Positions 1 to 7,111 of a DNA stretch of 32,884 bases are shown here, piece by piece. Below the pieces are notes generated by a model. That model was given only the letters and a program-made list of their open reading frames with translations, made no database searches and had not been told where the DNA came from. The stretch spans positions 1-32,884 of the forward strand of contig NZ_BJEG01000018.1 in the NCBI RefSeq assembly GCF_005405545.1, written 5' to 3'. Source of the DNA: Weissella hellenica. Its GTDB lineage: Bacteria > Bacillota > Bacilli > Lactobacillales > Lactobacillaceae. Each line of letters begins with the position of its first letter. The stretch's first letter is position 1. Position numbers and translations under genes: made by a program.

Positions 1-60
1 TTTCTCTTCACGATGCATCTTCACAATGCTGGCTTTAAAATCATCTTGATATCGTTTCAT
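1..60 (-). CDS. IS3-family transposase OrfA, 5' end only (partial)
   Basis: Read on the minus strand from the ATG at 60-58, the codons give MKRYQDDFKASIVKMHRE and run off the window edge. This matches the start of OrfA-type transposases of the IS3/IS150 group, which open with a K-R-Y-x-x-E/D-F-K motif and a helix-turn-helix. An AGGAG ribosome binding site lies just upstream on the minus strand (about 68-73). Only about 20 residues are visible, so the family is a motif-based inference and the exact IS cannot be named. The insertion sequence would end somewhere between about 100 and 120. Confidence 0.6.
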   Translation of the reverse strand, partial: MKRYQDDFKASIVKMHREEK

Positions 61-62
61 TG

Positions 63-142
63 GAATGCTCCTATCTTGTTTTATTAATTATGGCATAACT
101 GTTCAGAAATTTATGTACCAAATACTAGGATAGGAGCATTCT
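63..142. repeat. Inverted copies of a 13-bp sequence flanking the IS end
   Basis: GAATGCTCCTATC at 63-75 is exactly reverse-complementary to GATAGGAGCATTC at 130-142. The left copy is the leader and ribosome binding site of the truncated transposase gene. The right copy lies outside the likely IS end. The right copy is immediately followed by a second inverted repeat, ATTCTTTG (138-145) with CAAAGAAT (153-160). It may be a remnant of a second IS copy or part of the terminal structure; the sequence does not decide. Confidence 0.5.
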
Positions 143-206
143 TTGAAAAACACAAAGAATAAGACTAAACACTTAGAGGTAAGAAATTAGAAAGGCAGGG
201 ATTGCA

Positions 207-413
207 ATGGGAATCCAACTTGAAATTGACAAGGGCTTTAGCTCGACCACCTTCACTGTTAAAGATGATTTTGGATTTAACAGTAAAAGCATTACCGTTG
301 ATAATTATCGTATTGCAGATTATCAGCTACAACAAGCACGTAATGCGATGAACATGGCATATGATGTTGATAGCGGGATGCAGCAAGTGAAACAAGCATT
401 AGGGATTTACTAG
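207..413 (+). CDS. Small protein of unknown function (68 aa)
   Basis: I do not recognise this protein. It begins at an ATG preceded by a GAAAGGCAGGG ribosome binding site and ends 20 bases before a clean intrinsic terminator, so it looks like a complete monocistronic gene. The first half is rich in T, S, F and V (probably beta structure). The second half, from about residue 38, is Q/A/M-rich and probably helical. There is no signal peptide, membrane segment or cysteine. It lies between the IS end and the McrBC cassette with no obvious partner, so it may be leftover cargo of an older gene order. Confidence 0.55.
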   Translation: MGIQLEIDKGFSSTTFTVKDDFGFNSKSITVDNYRIADYQLQQARNAMNMAYDVDSGMQQVKQALGIY

Positions 414-432
414 TTTCATCTCCTAGATTTTC

Positions 433-457
433 GCCACCGAACAACCGGTGGCTTTTT
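433..457 (+). terminator. Intrinsic terminator after the 68-aa gene
   Basis: GCCACCG (433-439) pairs perfectly with CGGTGGC (446-452) across a 6-base loop and is followed by TTTTT. It separates the small gene from the McrBC cassette. Confidence 0.85.
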
Positions 458-465
458 AAGTAGTT

Positions 466-489
466 CACAGGTTGGACACAGAACCTGTG
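466..489. promoter_or_regulatory. Inverted repeat in the mcrB promoter region (candidate operator)
   Basis: CACAGGTT (466-473) and AACCTGTG (482-489) form a perfect 8-bp inverted repeat with an 8-base spacer, about 45 bases before the mcrB start. It overlaps a possible TTGGAC -35 (473-478) and the AT-rich stretch that follows. The cassette encodes its own XRE regulator (3846-4451), so this is the most natural operator candidate. That link is inference. Confidence 0.4.
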
Positions 490-532
490 TTAAAATGTTT
501 GTATACATAAAATCAGGCTTGGAGGTAATGTG

Positions 533-2518
533 ATGGGTTTTAAGGAATGGGCTATTAGTTCAGGGAAATTAAACGAAAAAACCGCTGCGACATATTGGAG
601 TGGACTGACAAATACAAGATTTAAGAAAGATGGTATAGCAGTAGCTGATGTTACGAGTATCAATGAATTAACTGAACGCATTGGTAGGGATACTATCGAT
701 ACACAGGATATCGAAAAGCTTTTTAATAAACCTAGTTATCGTCCTGATTCGGATATTAAATCTTTTGTTCAAAAATACATTGATTACCTAAAGTCGGAGA
801 CAACAAATGGTGTTGTTGGTGACTATGAAAACTTTTTTGAAATGTTGAAATTTTGGATTAAACAGACAGACAACAATATTGTGAATGACGGGCATAGAGT
901 TAGTTTCCAAGAAATACAAGAAGGCAATCTTGATAGAGCGGTGATGAAATTCACTGAGCCACAATTTCACAAACAATACATTCAGTTTTCAGATTTCGCT
1001 ATTCGAATTTCATTTTTTAGAAGCGGGCGATACAAAGGGGAAAAAGTAAATTTCGTTGTTTGTCGACCCACTGAATTTGGAAGTTGGTGGCTTAATATCC
1101 GTTATCTTTATGATTTGAAACAGTTACGAGTCACCTATAGACGAGATCTACCAAACAACTCAGATAGGCAAGCTTTTAAGGATTACATGACTGCTCTTGA
1201 TTATCAGAAGGATGTGTCATTTTCTATTGGGGAACTTGGTCTTACTCAAAGTGAGCCCAATAGCAAGGTTAAGGAATTATTCGATTATTTCCATAACATG
1301 ATAGTATCAGCAAGGAATTATGAAGAAGTGGATGGTGAAAATGTGAAAGCTATGGAATTATCAGAAAAGTTGAAACAAAATTATAACTTGATTTTACGTG
1401 GAGCGCCAGGGACAGGTAAAACTTATCTCGCAAAGGAAATCGCTGCAAGCATCATAGGAATTCCTAAAGAAGAACTAGCATCAAGCGACCAATTCGAGTT
1501 TGTCCAATTTCATCCAAGTTATGACTATACAGACTTTGTTGAAGGATTACGGCCGGTGCAAATTAACGGGCAAGTCGGTTTCGAATCCAAAAATGGTACA
1601 TTCAAGGAGTTCTGCAAAAATGCATTGTTGCAGCAGAATGTTCAATTTGATTCATTTGACAATATTTGGGAGAATTTCATCAATAACGTGGATGAGGTAG
1701 GAGAAGTTGTGATACCTCAGGTTCGTTCTGAACGTGAGCTGACTTATTCGCTAAACAGCAATAGGAATCTTAAAGAAGAAAATGTGAACAGTGTACACAC
1801 ACTGACGAAAGAGAACATTTTTCGCGTTTGGCAAGGGTTAAAAGGTCGTGAGAGTGGAGGGCATCAGTCAAGAATGACGGCCGTTGTCAATTATTTGAAG
1901 GACCAATATAACTTACCAGATTATGATGAGTCGCTTGGTAAAAATACTGGAGTTAGCGATAAGAAGTATGTTTTTGTGATAGATGAAATCAACCGTGGCG
2001 AAATCTCTAAAATCTTTGGTGAGTTATTCTTTTCCATTGATCCTGAATATCGCGGTGTCGCTGGTTCAGTTTCAACACAGTACGCTAATCTCTTTGAAGA
2101 AAGCGAAAAATTCTACGTGCCAGAAAATGTCTACATCATTGGGACTATGAATGATATTGACCGTTCCGTAGATACTTTTGATTTTGCGATGCGCCGCCGT
2201 TTCAGTTTTGAAGAAATCACGGCTGCCGACTCGCAAGTGATGTTGAAATCGGATGAAGTCAAAAATCGTATGAACGCCTTGAATGATGCAATCATCTCGC
2301 CTGAAGTTGCACTGAGCACCGATTATCAAATTGGGGCAAGTTACTTCCGAACGTTGGAAGATAAGTCTAAGAATCTTGGAGTAGATGAGTTGTGGAACAA
2401 TAAGTTGAAACCTCTGCTTAAAGATTACTTCCGTGGCGAAAGGAATGCAGAGCACAAACTAGACGTTCTTGAGTCTGCATATTTCATGAGTGATGCCAAT
2501 GATTCAAGTGAAGGATAA
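533..2518 (+). CDS. mcrB: McrB-like AAA+ NTPase of a McrBC-type restriction system
   Basis: This is the motor and target-recognition subunit of a modification-dependent restriction system. In the McrBC family, McrB binds modified DNA through a variable N-terminal domain, hydrolyses GTP and activates the McrC nuclease. The C-terminal half has the family signatures: Walker A GAPGTGKT (residues 290-297), Walker B VFVIDEINRGE (DE at 484-485) and MNDIDRS (539-545), followed by the AMRRRF arginine segment. The first 270 residues do not look like the known E. coli McrB DNA-binding domain, so its target is unknown. The ATG at 533 is chosen because GGAGGT lies at 521-526; an upstream GTG at 530 is too close to it. 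The gene overlaps mcrC, which fits translational coupling. Length is 661 aa, longer than E. coli McrB. Confidence 0.88.
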   Translation: MGFKEWAISSGKLNEKTAATYWSGLTNTRFKKDGIAVADVTSINELTERIGRDTIDTQDIEKLFNKPSYRPDSDIKSFVQKYIDYLKSETTNGVVGDYENFFEMLKFWIKQTDNNIVNDGHRVSFQEIQEGNLDRAVMKFTEPQFHKQYIQFSDFAIRISFFRSGRYKGEKVNFVVCRPTEFGSWWLNIRYLYDLKQLRVTYRRDLPNNSDRQAFKDYMTALDYQKDVSFSIGELGLTQSEPNSKVKELFDYFHNMIVSARNYEEVDGENVKAMELSEKLKQNYNLILRGAPGTGKTYLAKEIAASIIGIPKEELASSDQFEFVQFHPSYDYTDFVEGLRPVQINGQVGFESKNGTFKEFCKNALLQQNVQFDSFDNIWENFINNVDEVGEVVIPQVRSERELTYSLNSNRNLKEENVNSVHTLTKENIFRVWQGLKGRESGGHQSRMTAVVNYLKDQYNLPDYDESLGKNTGVSDKKYVFVIDEINRGEISKIFGELFFSIDPEYRGVAGSVSTQYANLFEESEKFYVPENVYIIGTMNDIDRSVDTFDFAMRRRFSFEEITAADSQVMLKSDEVKNRMNALNDAIISPEVALSTDYQIGASYFRTLEDKSKNLGVDELWNNKLKPLLKDYFRGERNAEHKLDVLESAYFMSDANDSSEG

Positions 2519-3791
2519 TAGTGACGTAACCAAATACCAAGAAAATCCAATAGTACAAGAATTACTCGATAGAGATTTAAGTGATTTGGCAAATGAAAAC
2601 TTCATCATCTTCCCGCCACAACTTCAATCTTCGGATGACTTAGATGGTGAAAACTATATTTTTCATCAACACAATCGGCATATTCGAACCGGGAACACTG
2701 TGGGTGTGATGAAACGGGGAGCGGAAGAAGTTCGAATTCATTCTAGATTTTACGATTCAGAAAATGAAACGGATGATTTCTTTATAAAGTATCTCCTGCA
2801 TCAAGTGCTCAGCATGAGCGTTGTCAGGACGAAGATTAATATTGACTCAGCTGATTCGTACTACGACTTGTTGGCTTTCTTGTTCCCAATGTACCTGAAC
2901 TCTGCTATGGAGGAAGGTGTTTATAAAGAGTACGTCAAAAGGCAGTACAATGATGCAAATGTTAAAGGACCAATCAACATTGCAAGACACATCAAAACCA
3001 ACACGCCATTCATGGGCAGGATAGCTTATGACACTCGTGAATTCAGCTTCGATAACCGTCTGACTCAGTTAATCAGACATACGATTGAAAAGTTGAATGC
3101 TGAGTATTCTTATAATTTTGCCTCTGACTCGCTTACCAAGGATAATATGAAATCGATTATTCATGAAACGCCCAGTTATTCTCGTATTGAGCGATTTAAA
3201 GTCTTGTCTGAAAATGCGGCTAATCCCGTTCGTCATGGGTATTATGAAGAATACTATTTATTGCAGAAACTGTGTATCCAGATTCTCAATGAAGAGAAGA
3301 TAGGTTTCGATCATGAGGATGATGAAATTCACGGGATTATTATTGACGTAGCTTGGCTATGGGAGGAGTACCTTAACACGTTGTTGAGTGAACGGTTCAT
3401 CCACCCAGAGAATAAGAACTCTAGATACGGTATTTCACTTTTTTCCGATATACAAAGAACCGTCTATCCCGATTTTTACAGCAAGGATAAACGGGTCGTA
3501 TTAGATGCGAAATACAAGATGTTGGACAACAGCGAAAAAGGAATCAACCGAGAAGACCGATATCAAATCATCAGTTATCTTCATGTTTTGGCTGCAGAGA
3601 GGGCAGGGCTTGCTTATCCTAGTAAGTGGAAGAGCGATTATGTTCACGCAGGGAAATTAGATGGGTTCGGTGGTTCATTGTTTAAGCTCCCCTTGATGAT
3701 ACCGCAGAATGTCGAGTCCTATGATGAGTTCGTCACCGTGATTCAAGAAAGCGAAATGTCATTTACTTCAAGCCTTATCGAGATTTTCTAA
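2493..3791 (+). CDS. mcrC: McrC-like nuclease subunit of the McrBC-type system
   Basis: This is the partner endonuclease of the adjacent McrB-like NTPase. The N-terminal two thirds match the general McrC layout (a beta-rich region, then a helical linker). The C-terminal part carries a PD-(D/E)xK nuclease core: PD in VYPDFYS (D327) and DAKYK (D338, K340), with numbering from the 2493 start. The start is uncertain: GTG 2490, ATG 2493 and ATG 2499 are all in frame inside the end of mcrB. All give an overlap of about 20-29 bases and imply translation coupled to mcrB. Both catalytic motifs are present, so the nuclease looks intact. A small XRE gene follows in the same direction 54 bases later. Confidence 0.85.
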   Translation: MPMIQVKDNSDVTKYQENPIVQELLDRDLSDLANENFIIFPPQLQSSDDLDGENYIFHQHNRHIRTGNTVGVMKRGAEEVRIHSRFYDSENETDDFFIKYLLHQVLSMSVVRTKINIDSADSYYDLLAFLFPMYLNSAMEEGVYKEYVKRQYNDANVKGPINIARHIKTNTPFMGRIAYDTREFSFDNRLTQLIRHTIEKLNAEYSYNFASDSLTKDNMKSIIHETPSYSRIERFKVLSENAANPVRHGYYEEYYLLQKLCIQILNEEKIGFDHEDDEIHGIIIDVAWLWEEYLNTLLSERFIHPENKNSRYGISLFSDIQRTVYPDFYSKDKRVVLDAKYKMLDNSEKGINREDRYQIISYLHVLAAERAGLAYPSKWKSDYVHAGKLDGFGGSLFKLPLMIPQNVESYDEFVTVIQESEMSFTSSLIEIF

Positions 3792-3826
3792 ATTGGTAAT
3801 ATGACTATACCCGATTGAACCAATTT
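3790..3826. promoter_or_regulatory. Inverted repeat before the XRE gene
   Basis: AAATTGGT (3790-3797) and ACCAATTT (3819-3826) are perfect inverted copies separated by 21 bases in the short gap between mcrC and the XRE gene. The repeat could be an autoregulatory operator or a weak attenuating hairpin. No T-run follows, so it is not a terminator. Confidence 0.35.
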
Positions 3827-3845
3827 TCTAAGCCGTATATTTAGA

Positions 3846-4451
3846 ATGGGTAAGTCATATGCAATACTGATTGAAAATGTAAAAGAATTATTGCGTGAAC
3901 GTGGATGGACACAGGAGAAACTTGGAGACGAAGCAGGGTTAAGGCAGGAGACAGTCTCGTATTTACTGAGAGGTAAAAATATTCCAACGTTGGAAACGGT
4001 CGATAAACTTTCCGCAGCCTTTAATGTATCTACTGTTGAACTACTAACTGATGGTGCCTTGTCAAACCGAACTAAAGAGCCAACAGCTCCCTATTCTGCG
4101 AAGCGTAATAAAGAAGTAGTATTCACAAAGTATGGTAAGAATAGCAAAGTATCTAACGTCACCATAACCATCCCTCATCATCAGCGGTTTAGGGATGAGT
4201 TCATTGACTTCAACTTTGATAAGAGCAAGCCGAAGTCCGGCAAACCAAGTTCCTATGCGAACTACATGGAATACACCTTCCAAAACTACTATGATAATTT
4301 TTTCGAGGTGGTCGATCCGTTCGATAGGGAGTCCCCTCGAAAAATCGACAAGCTAAGAAATAGTCCAAACTTCAAGGAGTACAATCTCAATGAAGGACGA
4401 TTTCCAAATGCATCCATCGAGGCGTATCATAAATTTATTGAATCGAAATAA
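3846..4451 (+). CDS. XRE-family transcriptional regulator with unknown C-terminal domain
   Basis: Residues about 8-62 form a classic XRE/HTH_3 helix-turn-helix (ENVKELLRERGWTQEKLGDEAG, then QETVSYLLRGKNIPTLETVDKLSAAFNVS). The remaining 130 residues are basic and aromatic-rich, and I do not recognise them. The gene is the third in line with mcrB and mcrC and ends at a strong terminator, so it is probably the cassette's regulator. Alternatively the C-terminal domain could have a defence-related role. There is no good ribosome binding site before ATG 3846, which suggests weak or coupled translation. Confidence 0.8.
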   Translation: MGKSYAILIENVKELLRERGWTQEKLGDEAGLRQETVSYLLRGKNIPTLETVDKLSAAFNVSTVELLTDGALSNRTKEPTAPYSAKRNKEVVFTKYGKNSKVSNVTITIPHHQRFRDEFIDFNFDKSKPKSGKPSSYANYMEYTFQNYYDNFFEVVDPFDRESPRKIDKLRNSPNFKEYNLNEGRFPNASIEAYHKFIESK

Positions 4452-4456
4452 CCTGA

Positions 4457-4506
4457 AAAGGAATCATCCTAGCAAGACGAACCTTGCTGGCATGATTCCT
4501 TTTTTC
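4457..4506 (+). terminator. Intrinsic terminator closing the McrBC cassette
   Basis: AAAAGGAATCAT (4457-4468) pairs with ATGATTCCTTTT (4492-4503), and AGCAAG pairs with CTTGCT inside it. The result is a long hairpin ending in a run of T. The symmetrical A/T runs mean it could work in both directions. Confidence 0.88.
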
Positions 4507-4544
4507 TTATTCCGGCCTGATGTATACTGAATCCGAGAGCCTAC

Positions 4545-4645
4545 ACTTTTACAAATTGGTCGCTGTACTTTGACAAATTGCTAGGGGTACTTTGACAAAT
4601 TGCTCTACCCACTTTGTCGTAGTATGGCAAGCAGTTTGTAAAAGT
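4545..4645. repeat. Iteron-like array: four repeats at exact 22-bp spacing plus one inverted copy
   Basis: ACTTTKACAAATTG-type units begin at 4545, 4567, 4589 and 4611, exactly 22 bases apart. Units two and three are identical over ACTTTGACAAATTGCT; the fourth keeps only ACTTTGTC. An inverted unit, GCAGTTTGTAAAAGT, lies at 4631-4645. Direct repeats of 22 bp are the known layout of iterons at theta-type replication origins of lactic acid bacterial plasmids (pUCL287-like, Rep_3 initiators). No initiator gene follows, so this may be a relic origin or an incompatibility locus. The assignment as iterons is inference from spacing and host. Confidence 0.6.
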
Positions 4646-4654
4646 TCAACATAA

Positions 4655-4852
4655 GCAATTCCGCATTGTATTTATGCTACGAAAAATGATTTATTCCTGC
4701 TCATAGAATCTAAGTCAAAAAGTTTGCGAGATTCAGAAAAAGTTGCAGTTCGTTCACAAAATAATTTATTTAGTAATTTAGCCAATGTTGAATGGGCAAA
4801 AGTAACAGATAAGGACCAAGTAATTAATTTGTTGAAAAATTTTAATAATTAG
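4655..4852 (+). pseudogene. 3' remnant of a possible restriction-type nuclease gene
   Basis: An open frame without a usable start codon runs from 4655 to the TAG at 4850-4852. It encodes KNDLFLLIESKSK, then SLRDSEKVAV, and ends in INLLKNFNN. A hydrophobic strand followed by ExKS and then LRDSEK resembles the end of the PD-(D/E)xK nuclease domain of type III restriction (Res) or related DEAD-box proteins. This is a family-level guess from a short stretch. The upstream part is missing and replaced by the iteron-like array, which implies a recombination junction near 4655. Confidence 0.45.
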
Positions 4853-4935
4853 TGGAAATTATAGATATTTATAAATAAAATATGTCAATGACAATATGGA
4901 AAGCATGATATCGAGATAGGGAACAGAATTTAGTT

Positions 4936-4983
4936 AAATAAGCACCAGTACAAAAAGTTTTACTTTTATGCTGGTGCTTATTT
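4936..4983. terminator. Bidirectional-looking hairpin terminator
   Basis: A 13-bp perfect stem is formed by AAATAAGCACCAG (4936-4948) and CTGGTGCTTATTT (4971-4983) around a 22-base loop. It lies downstream of the nuclease remnant and could also stop minus-strand transcription coming from the small genes to its right. Confidence 0.55.
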
Positions 4984-5230
4984 ATTTTGGCATTAAGAAT
5001 TATTACTAAAATAAATGTAGTACTTTTTTAGGTTTGAATAAGTCGGGTTTAATTAACTAGACCAATTCAAGTTGACATAATTCATCATATCATGAGTTGT
5101 TGATTTGCCGGGCCTGCTGCTGGTTTGTGCAATTCATCAAATTCACAAACTTATTTTTTCACTGCCAGCGGCCAGCGCATTTCACAAACTTGAAATTCAA
5201 GAAATTTCACAAAGTAGACCAGTTTATAAA
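4984..5230. other. Non-coding stretch with TTCACAAA repeats
   Basis: No credible gene is seen here. An 89-codon plus-strand frame starting at 5105 is antisense to the next gene and has no ribosome binding site. The stretch holds three copies of TTCACAAA(C/G)T at about 5142, 5181 and 5206, a GCCAGCG tandem pair at about 5164-5177, and the palindrome CTTGAAATTCAAG at 5189-5201. Clustered repeats with a palindrome beside transfer genes could be a protein-binding site such as an origin of transfer. The sequence alone does not prove this. Confidence 0.35.
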
Positions 5231-5464
5231 TTAGGGGTTATTCGGATGGAATTGTTGCCATTTATTTCGCAGATAGCTCCACATATAACCACCACAAAAA
5301 GCAATGCCACAGAGCAACCAAATTCCTGCAGTTTTAAAGATCCACCAGCTGACAGATACAATCAAAATCACTAACCAACGAATAATTCGCCAGGACCAAC
5401 CAATGGTGAGACCAAAAATATAATAGACGAGAAATAACAGCAGGTAAAGAATAAAGTAAGGCAT
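5231..5464 (-). CDS. Small membrane protein of unknown function (77 aa)
   Basis: The start is well supported by AAAGGAG seven bases upstream of the ATG on the minus strand. The protein is almost entirely hydrophobic with many W, I and L residues. Two or three membrane passes are likely (about residues 3-20, 25-43 and 45-62), followed by a short polar tail (LRNKWQQFHPNNP). I do not recognise it. It is the last gene of the minus-strand small-gene group and probably shares regulation with the 96-aa gene 193 bases upstream. Confidence 0.65.
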   Translation of the reverse strand: MPYFILYLLLFLVYYIFGLTIGWSWRIIRWLVILIVSVSWWIFKTAGIWLLCGIAFCGGYMWSYLRNKWQQFHPNNP

Positions 5465-5657
5465 GGTCAGACTCCTTTCTGTAGGCGCTAAAATATTATG
5501 TATCCTAACTCGTATGAGCTAGGGAATCTGACAACAGGTGTTTAGTATCTTATTGGAGAATTTAATCTTTTTCTTAAAGGGGGTTTTGTCAGAGCGATCT
5601 TTTCGGCGGCCACGTTCCATAGGTTTAATATATCATTTTTACGATGCTAACAACTGG

Positions 5658-5948
5658 CTATAAGTATCGATAACCCGATTGCCAATTTTTTAGTTCGTGT
5701 GTAATGAGTTTTTGTAATTGTGATAAAAAGTTTGTATCAGACATTTTGCGTTGAAAAGTCATTGCTAGGATGGTCCCTAAGTAATTGACGAAGTAATGTG
5801 CTATATCAGTGTCATTGACGTTTAATTGAAAGGTGGCCGCCGTTAAATTAGTGGCACTAGCCGTAATCCCGAACGAAACTTGATTGTGTTGTTGTTGTAG
5901 CTGTAATTGATAAGTGGCAACAGGTGTTGTGACAGTTGTTCGTATCAT
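5658..5948 (-). CDS. Small soluble protein of unknown function (96 aa)
   Basis: An AGGAGG ribosome binding site lies six bases before the ATG on the minus strand, so the start is secure. The N-terminal half is rich in T, Q and V (beta-type). The C-terminal half carries a helix-like stretch ending in LQKLITHELKNW. There is no signal peptide, cysteine pair or known motif. The structured element at 6030-6276 lies directly upstream in its reading direction, so its expression is probably linked to that element. The context is the non-structural end of a conjugative element, where small anti-defence or transfer-control proteins are often found. No function is assigned. Confidence 0.65.
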   Translation of the reverse strand: MIRTTVTTPVATYQLQLQQQHNQVSFGITASATNLTAATFQLNVNDTDIAHYFVNYLGTILAMTFQRKMSDTNFLSQLQKLITHELKNWQSGYRYL

Positions 5949-6029
5949 AGCTGGCCTCCTAAAATTTTTCTGTTGGTCAATTGCCTTTCAGCAACTAACC
6001 AAACTTTCATTTTGACAGGAGAAGTGTGA

Positions 6030-6276
6030 TACAGGCGGTGTCCGATGACAAGGGCAGCGTAGCTGTGCTATTTACCCTTGTCATCGGGCCTAGTGTTGCT
6101 AAGTGCCTGGGCACTTAGCAACACTGCCTGTATTAGAGTTTGGATGGCAAAAAGAAAGGATAGGTGATGAAAGGACGGTTGCGACAAGCGGAACCGTTTG
6201 GCCCCGGTGGAGTCGGGGGTGTAAGGGAGCCCCGCTTGCGGGGACTGGGGCACGCAGGGAAGGGCGCAGTGCGCCC
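6030..6276 (-). other. Structured non-coding element A (three-way-junction fold plus GC-rich hairpins)
   Basis: An outer stem, TACAGGC (6030-6036) with GCCTGTA (6126-6132), encloses two arms. Arm 1 is CCGATGACAAGGG (6042-6054) with CCCTTGTCATCGG (6075-6087). It has an inner AGC/GCT mini-stem and an unpaired GTGCTATTTA. Arm 2 is GTGTTGCTAAGTGCC (6093-6107) with GGCACTTAGCAACAC (6110-6124). Further on, GCCCCGGT (6201-6208) pairs with ACTGGGGC (6244-6251) around the CCCCG-CTTG-CGGGG hairpin (6230-6243), followed by the GGGCGC/GCGCCC hairpin (6262-6276). Element B at 7466-7671 has the same architecture with different stem bases. It lies upstream of the minus-strand 96-aa gene. It could be a structured RNA, a single-stranded-DNA promoter, or a replication or transfer signal. 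Confidence 0.7.
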
Positions 6277-6283
6277 CGATGAT

Positions 6284-6484
6284 TTAGATTTCAACCCAAC
6301 CGTTGTCAGTGGTTGGCGTACTGATGAGATATTGTGCATTCATTAAGTCATTCGCAGATAAAACGACTTGTTCGTTCTGATAGGCTTGTCGTACTTGTTG
6401 GTCAATGTCGTTTTCACTATCGACCGTTAGGGCAACGGTACGGGTTAGAGTTTCTTCAAAAGTGACGTAAATTTCTTTTTTCAT
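6284..6484 (-). CDS. DpnD/PcfM-like small protein (66 aa)
   Basis: The sequence opens MKKEIYVTFEETLTRTVALTVDS and continues with a helix and EQVVLSANDL. This resembles the DpnD/PcfM family of small proteins found on Gram-positive conjugative elements and in the DpnII restriction locus: a beta-strand pair, an acidic helix, then an E-x-x-L-x-x-x-D/E tail. Their biochemical role is not established. It is acidic and soluble, with an AAGGTAAG ribosome binding site. It is last in a four-gene minus-strand operon, with a paralogue-like gene immediately upstream. The family call is moderate and based on pattern only. Confidence 0.65.
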   Translation of the reverse strand: MKKEIYVTFEETLTRTVALTVDSENDIDQQVRQAYQNEQVVLSANDLMNAQYLISTPTTDNGWVEI

Positions 6485-6492
6485 GGTTTCAC

Positions 6493-6678
6493 TTACCTTT
6501 CAAAATCGTTTTTTACATGTAGATGAACCGATTGGGTATCATCTGGGGTTAGGCTAATTTCGCCGTTGCCGTACATATTCATAGCTTGTTGACTTAAATC
6601 GTCAATGTTCATTTCAGGGGTTAAGTCAAGGGTGACTTCTTTTTGGCGATATTCTTCAAATAGAATGCGTACTTTCAT
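6493..6678 (-). CDS. DpnD/PcfM-like small protein (61 aa)
   Basis: This protein (MKVRILFEEYRQKEVTLDLTP, then NMYGNGEISLTPDD) has the same plan as the downstream 66-aa protein: two strands, an acidic helix and a Y-x-x-G-E-I-x-L-x-P-D-D turn. The two are probably divergent copies. Its ATG shares one base with the stop of the upstream 143-aa gene (TAATG), so it is probably translated by reinitiation. It is acidic, with no membrane segment. A role in transfer regulation or evasion of host defences is possible from context only. Confidence 0.65.
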   Translation of the reverse strand: MKVRILFEEYRQKEVTLDLTPEMNIDDLSQQAMNMYGNGEISLTPDDTQSVHLHVKNDFER

Positions 6679-7109
6679 TAGTTATCTCCTTCATTTCTAA
6701 AGTGATACAAGGTACCATTTTCTAATACATCATTAAAGGTCGTATGTGTTTGTTCATTCAACATGTGCGCCTTTTTTGTTTGGGCAAATTCATCAGTCGC
6801 AACGGATAGCGCTTGATACTGGCTTGCAGACATGGTACTTGGTTTAACCCCGGTGTCCATTAATAACAAGGCTTGAAAGAATAGCCGGGGGCTTTCTTTT
6901 TGTAAATCACTTAGCATGTTATAAATCGTTTCAACTAATTTTGCGTTGACGTTAGCCGATACCAGTTCTTCATAACCAGTCGATAAGGCTTTTTTGTAGT
7001 GTTCTTTGGGTACTTGAGTTTCTTTATAACCAAAGGTTATATCAGCCATAGCTTGCGCCATTTTGGTTAGGGGCAACTTTGTAAAATCATCATAATAAGT
7101 TTTAGTCAT
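6678..7109 (-). CDS. Soluble protein of unknown function (143 aa)
   Basis: The protein is predicted mostly helical, with no signal peptide, membrane segment or motif I can name. It is the second gene of the minus-strand operon. A GAGGAGAAT ribosome binding site precedes the ATG, only two bases after the upstream 85-aa gene ends, and the stop overlaps the next start by one base. Such tight packing means the four proteins are made together. The operon lies opposite to the transfer operon, and the structured element B lies in the divergent gap. Confidence 0.7.
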   Translation of the reverse strand: MTKTYYDDFTKLPLTKMAQAMADITFGYKETQVPKEHYKKALSTGYEELVSANVNAKLVETIYNMLSDLQKESPRLFFQALLLMDTGVKPSTMSASQYQALSVATDEFAQTKKAHMLNEQTHTTFNDVLENGTLYHFRNEGDN

Positions 7110-7111
7110 GG

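Noticed and set aside
4545-4645. Small CRISPR array
   Set aside because: Units are about 14-16 bp with 6-8 bp between them. That is far too short for CRISPR repeats and spacers, and there are no cas genes.
5105-5374. 89-codon plus-strand frame
   Set aside because: It is antisense to the well-supported 77-aa minus-strand gene, has no ribosome binding site, and its residue make-up is not protein-like.
6164-6346. Open frames on both strands across 6068-6346
   Set aside because: They arise from the GC-rich hairpins of structured element A, lack ribosome binding sites and overlap the 66-aa gene in antisense.
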